A stretch of 8,879 bases of DNA from CAYLXX01 sp964387955 (GTDB lineage: Bacteria > Patescibacteriota > Microgenomatia > UBA1406 > GWC2-37-13), in assembly GCA_964387955.1 (NCBI GenBank), contig CAYLXX010000034.1:1-8879 (forward strand), written 5' to 3'. Below the pieces are notes generated by a model. That model searched no databases. It was not told where the DNA came from and saw only the letters and a list, made by a program, of their open reading frames with translations. The first letter of the stretch is position 1, and the number at the start of each line of letters is the position of its first letter. Of the stretch, positions 6,107 through 8,879 are shown piece by piece. The translations under genes were made by a program, and so were the position numbers.

Positions 6107-6832
6107 TTACTCCTTGGATGACTCGGCTTTCTTCTCCTCAGAAGGTTTTTCGGTGGCTTTTTCTTGGGCTACTGCTTCGGCTGGAGCGCCTTCTTCACCC
6201 TCTTCTTTCTTCTCGGTGATGATCTCTGGGCCTTCTGTGGCGGTTTCGGCTATCAAGCTTTCTTCTTTATGCTCGATTACAGAAACAACTGTTCGCTCTG
6301 GATCTTCCTTAATTTCATAGTTTGTGGATTTAGGCAGGTCTTTGACTTTGATTTCCTGACCAAGTTCCTTCAAGATTGCGATGTCTACATCAATTTGAGA
6401 GGGAATGTTTTGTGGGAGTGCCTCGATAGTTAACTCATTGGCTTGCATTAAGAGTACGCCGCCTTTGACAGTCACTGCTTCTGAGTCGTTGATCGTTTGT
6501 ACAGGGACAACAGTTTCGATTTTTTGAGTGAGGTCGATTTTACGGAAATCAATGTGCAAGATTGCATCTGTGAGAGGGTGTCGCTGAACTTGTTTGATAA
6601 GAGTAGGAATGCTCTCTTTGCCAAGTTCGATATAGACAATGCCTGTTTCGTGAGCAATTTTATAGGCATGATAAAAATCTTTTGCTTCGATTGAGATAGA
6701 GGCAGAGGTAAATTTAGGACCAAAGACATTGGCTGGAATTTTGCCTGTTTTACGAAGCTGCTTGACGTGTTTACCGGTCAAATCACGCTTTTCAGCTTTT
6801 AATGTAGTTTTTTCTTTGGTTGGTGCACTCAT
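6107..6832 (-). CDS. rplY: 50S ribosomal protein bL25, long CTC/TL5 form
   Basis: bL25 binds 5S rRNA in the large subunit central protuberance; the long form is also known as general stress protein CTC. The 241-aa protein has the N-terminal 5S-binding beta-barrel (about 9-98) with LRKTGKIPANVFGP (26-39) and the conserved HIDF (93-96). The C-terminal TL5/CTC domain (about 100-187) contains VKGGVLLM (122-129) and LPQNIPSQIDVDI (139-151). From about 188 to the end a low-complexity Glu/Lys/Ala tail follows, probably disordered. The ATG lies inside the upstream DUF4012 gene, with stop and start overlapping as ATGA. No clear SD precedes it, so translation probably depends on coupling to DUF4012. 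Confidence 0.93.
   Translation of the reverse strand: MSAPTKEKTTLKAEKRDLTGKHVKQLRKTGKIPANVFGPKFTSASISIEAKDFYHAYKIAHETGIVYIELGKESIPTLIKQVQRHPLTDAILHIDFRKIDLTQKIETVVPVQTINDSEAVTVKGGVLLMQANELTIEALPQNIPSQIDVDIAILKELGQEIKVKDLPKSTNYEIKEDPERTVVSVIEHKEESLIAETATEGPEIITEKKEEGEEGAPAEAVAQEKATEKPSEEKKAESSKE
6110..6115 (-). promoter_or_regulatory. Shine-Dalgarno-like site for the small membrane gene
   Basis: AAGGAG on the minus strand overlaps the last Lys-Glu codons of bL25 and lies 12 bases before the ATG at 6097. The only closer start-like triplet, a TTG, is out of frame. The spacing is longer than the optimum, so the site supports the gene but predicts weak initiation. Confidence 0.5.
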
Positions 6833-8879
6833 TCTTTTGTAAATTCGACGAGAAAAATTTTATCCGCCGATAAAGAAGTATTATAAAGTATCTCCCCCTC
6901 TTTTACAAGGCCGCCAAAATTCTTACGACTCAAATGATAATTGCCCGGCACAGTGAGTTTAATCTGGAAATCGGAGTTTGATGAGCCAAGTTGCTTCTGT
7001 ACAATAAGTTGATATTGGCCTTGACCTGGATCTATTGGCTGGGGAAGGCGATAAGCGACTTTAATGACCGCTTGTTTCTTGGGCGGAATTTCGACATACA
7101 CACCAATTGTTTTATATATATCTTCGAACTCGTCGATATGCTCAATAACAGCATCGTTTTTAGTAACTGATTTGATAATTGCTCCCTTGGGTATCATAAT
7201 TTGGAGATAGTTTTTATATGTACCTCCGGGAAAGGCTTCGTTTAAGGCTTCATTTCTGAGAGTTAATGTGTATTCATCTTGGATTGTACCATCACGACGG
7301 AGAGATACATCAAGACTTTGTGACCGTTTCACAAAAAAATTGGCTTTATTGACGCCGAGGTTGGCGTCGTAGGAGAAAAGAAAGTCAGTGATACAGTTTT
7401 TGGCAAGTGAAGCATTGGTACAAACAGGCTCAATCACCCGTCCAGACCAGTAGAGGTCGTCGATAATTTTTTGGACATTTTTATCATCCATCTGTATGGC
7501 CATTTGTTTTTCGTCGAGTGATTTTTTAAAAGCCGCCAGCACTGCCGGAGAAAATGATTCTTGCAATTTAATCAGTAATTGATCTGTCACCGCACCTAAA
7601 AACTGTTTTTTCTGGATTGACCCCGGGAAAAAATCCTTTTCTGCATACATTTGCGCCTTCAAGTAAAAATTATCCTGATTGACTCTTTCCTGGTAATCGG
7701 GTACATATAGTTCGCCGATGGCGCCGAGGATATTTTGTATGGTTGAGGTGGTGATGATGGCGGCGCCGTCGACATTGCCGATGCCCAATTCTTTCTGGAG
7801 AAAGGTTTTTGCCTGCTGAGAGTTAGTCAGAAAATCCGGCGAAAATGCCGAATCACGCAAAAACCAGTTCGGTTGCTCCAGGTATTTACGGATTGATTCA
7901 GGTGGTTCGACGTGTTCTGTGAGTTGTCCATCGGCATCATACACGTCATACACCTTGATTTCGTCGATCGTGTAATGCGAAACTTTAACCAGGCCAAATG
8001 AGCCGATAAAACCTCCTCCTGGCCGAAGTTCCATATTATTGGCAAACAACAACAAGTATATTTTTTCTCCGTCTTTGGCAAACAACGAATCAAATTGAGG
8101 AATGATCTTTCGTACACTATCAAGTGCATCGAGTGTTTTGGTAAGCTCCTCTTTGGTCGATGCAAATTGTGACAGAGCTGGTAATTTTTCCTGTAAAAAT
8201 GAGAGTTTATCGCCTAAATTATCTATTTCGTTGGCTATTTCTTGCTTTTGACTGCTGAGAGATTGAATTTCGGAGTCTGATTTATTTTTCTTAAAAATGA
8301 GCGCCATCATGGATTGAGCTTTTTGGTAAAGGGCTTGGGAATCTTTGAGAGTGCCGACGGTGGTGTCGTCGATTTGGAAAATATCATCGGTAAATGATGA
8401 CGCCGAAAAAAGTGACAGCGTCGGTCGTGCAAATCCATATAAATATTTACTTATGCCAAGAGCTCCTTCGGCTTTTCTGGTATAAGAAATAGTTTGATCA
8501 AAGTTGCGATTGGTGAGCGATTTTGCGCCTTTGTAAAGATTAAGCGAAGCGATGATCAACGGGGGAATAAACAAAAGATGAATGATAAGCAGTATTCCTA
8601 AAATAATAAAAGGTACAGCTTGGGGTTTGATTTTGATGCGAGGCAATTGCCAAGATGGGAGGGGCGTTTTTTTGACTGCGAAACTTTTTTTAGTTGTACG
8701 GATGTGAAGAATATTCTCACTACTTTTTGAGAAAGCAAACCACAGGATTTTTTCTAGATCGTATGAATCTGCAGTTGAAGGCTCATCGATTGTGATGACT
8801 TTGACTGTTGGATGAGTTGCTGTAAGCTGTGCAGCCAACGCCTCGGCCTTTTTTTTATGATCAAAAAAAATAATGACGC
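6829..8879 (-). CDS. DUF4012 membrane protein, N-terminus beyond the right edge
   Basis: Role unknown; DUF4012 proteins are frequent in Patescibacteria and presumed to act at the cell surface. The frame is open to the edge, so the true start is outside. The first in-window start, a TTG at 8838, is poorly supported because coding-like sequence continues upstream of it. Numbering from that TTG: a short cytosolic part (1-70), one membrane helix (about 74-98), a helical, partly coiled-coil region (about 105-250), and the DUF4012 core from about 259 with YLLLFANNMELRPGGGFIGSFG (261-282, the family signature around NxxLRPGGGF). A beta-rich region (about 505-668) follows. Cys473 and Cys482 are close and could form a disulphide outside the cell. 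The visible cytosolic part, including VIIFFD upstream of the TTG and VKVITIDE (12-19), has a beta-alpha-beta look. The stop overlaps the bL25 start by 4 bp. Confidence 0.88.
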   Translation of the reverse strand, partial: VIIFFDHKKKAEALAAQLTATHPTVKVITIDEPSTADSYDLEKILWFAFSKSSENILHIRTTKKSFAVKKTPLPSWQLPRIKIKPQAVPFIILGILLIIHLLFIPPLIIASLNLYKGAKSLTNRNFDQTISYTRKAEGALGISKYLYGFARPTLSLFSASSFTDDIFQIDDTTVGTLKDSQALYQKAQSMMALIFKKNKSDSEIQSLSSQKQEIANEIDNLGDKLSFLQEKLPALSQFASTKEELTKTLDALDSVRKIIPQFDSLFAKDGEKIYLLLFANNMELRPGGGFIGSFGLVKVSHYTIDEIKVYDVYDADGQLTEHVEPPESIRKYLEQPNWFLRDSAFSPDFLTNSQQAKTFLQKELGIGNVDGAAIITTSTIQNILGAIGELYVPDYQERVNQDNFYLKAQMYAEKDFFPGSIQKKQFLGAVTDQLLIKLQESFSPAVLAAFKKSLDEKQMAIQMDDKNVQKIIDDLYWSGRVIEPVCTNASLAKNCITDFLFSYDANLGVNKANFFVKRSQSLDVSLRRDGTIQDEYTLTLRNEALNEAFPGGTYKNYLQIMIPKGAIIKSVTKNDAVIEHIDEFEDIYKTIGVYVEIPPKKQAVIKVAYRLPQPIDPGQGQYQLIVQKQLGSSNSDFQIKLTVPGNYHLSRKNFGGLVKEGEILYNTSLSADKIFLVEFTKE

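Noticed and set aside
3916..6433. Several plus-strand open frames of about 60-90 codons opposite infB, nusA and rplY.
   Set aside because: Antisense shadows of conserved genes; compositions mirror the Glu/Lys-rich sense strand as Ser/Phe-rich sequence.
5864..6831. TGA recoding to glycine as in Gracilibacteria or Absconditabacteria.
   Set aside because: TGA stops the small membrane gene and DUF4012 at sensible gene ends, and no in-frame TGA occurs inside a conserved domain.
7827..8165. 112-codon minus-strand frame inside the DUF4012 gene.
   Set aside because: Same strand but a different frame from a gene carrying the family signature here; the translation has no domain-like features.
8836..8838. 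TTG as the true start of the DUF4012 protein.
   Set aside because: The frame stays open to the right edge and the upstream translation is protein-like; no SD precedes the TTG.
8849..8870. Programmed frameshift at the A8/T8 runs near the right edge.
   Set aside because: The frame is continuous without shifting, and no stimulatory structure or downstream overlapping frame is seen.
1..8879. tRNA, rRNA, riboswitch, CRISPR array, insertion sequence or defence system.
   Set aside because: No cloverleaf, regular repeat-spacer pattern, terminal inverted repeat, transposase or defence gene was seen; almost all bases are in assigned coding sequence.

Overview
The window looks like chromosomal core-genome DNA from a bacterium of the Patescibacteria / Candidate Phyla Radiation type. 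This is inferred from gene content, not from a database match. The pointers are a DUF4012 protein (common in that group), an IF-2 cut back to its GTPase core and C-terminal domains, a reduced nusA-infB-DHH cluster without ylxR, ylxQ or rbfA, very tight gene packing, and moderate-to-low GC. TGA is used as an ordinary stop (5864-5866 and 6829-6831), so there is no sign of the TGA=Gly code known from Gracilibacteria and Absconditabacteria. No mobile element, CRISPR array, tRNA or rRNA is visible, and no stretch over about 75 bases lacks a gene.

Layout, left to right. On the minus strand, 1-1143 is the N-terminal two thirds of recJ, a single-strand DNA exonuclease running off the left edge. A 74-bp divergent promoter region (1144-1217) carries a 16-bp near-perfect palindrome. 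On the plus strand, 1218-2261 is rmuC, a membrane-anchored PD-(D/E)xK nuclease-fold protein. The rest lies on the minus strand and reads right to left: a DUF4012 membrane protein (5' end beyond the right edge), bL25 (rplY/ctc), an unrecognised 77-aa two-helix membrane protein, nusA, infB, and a DHH-fold protein with a degraded active site. rmuC and the DHH gene converge and overlap by 4 bp at their stops.

How the genes fit together. recJ and rmuC form a divergent DNA-maintenance pair that may share a regulatory site. The minus-strand run is a translation/transcription block. DUF4012 and bL25 overlap as ATGA, and the small membrane gene starts 9 bp after bL25 behind an SD-like site. nusA has its own promoter, nusA and infB overlap as TAATG behind a strong Shine-Dalgarno site, and the DHH gene starts 4 bp after infB. 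nusA, infB and a DHH protein in this order match the conserved bacterial nusA-infB-rbfA-nrnA cluster with the intermediate genes missing.

Most worth a second look: the DHH protein has lost several metal ligands and the DHHA1 domain and gained a Met/Pro-rich, acidic tail; IF-2 lacks its N-terminal region and has diverged at conserved C2 positions; -10 elements sit only 6-8 bases before the start codons of recJ, rmuC and nusA, suggesting nearly leaderless mRNAs; the small membrane gene has no recognised family; and exact 8-base A/T runs recur inside coding regions.
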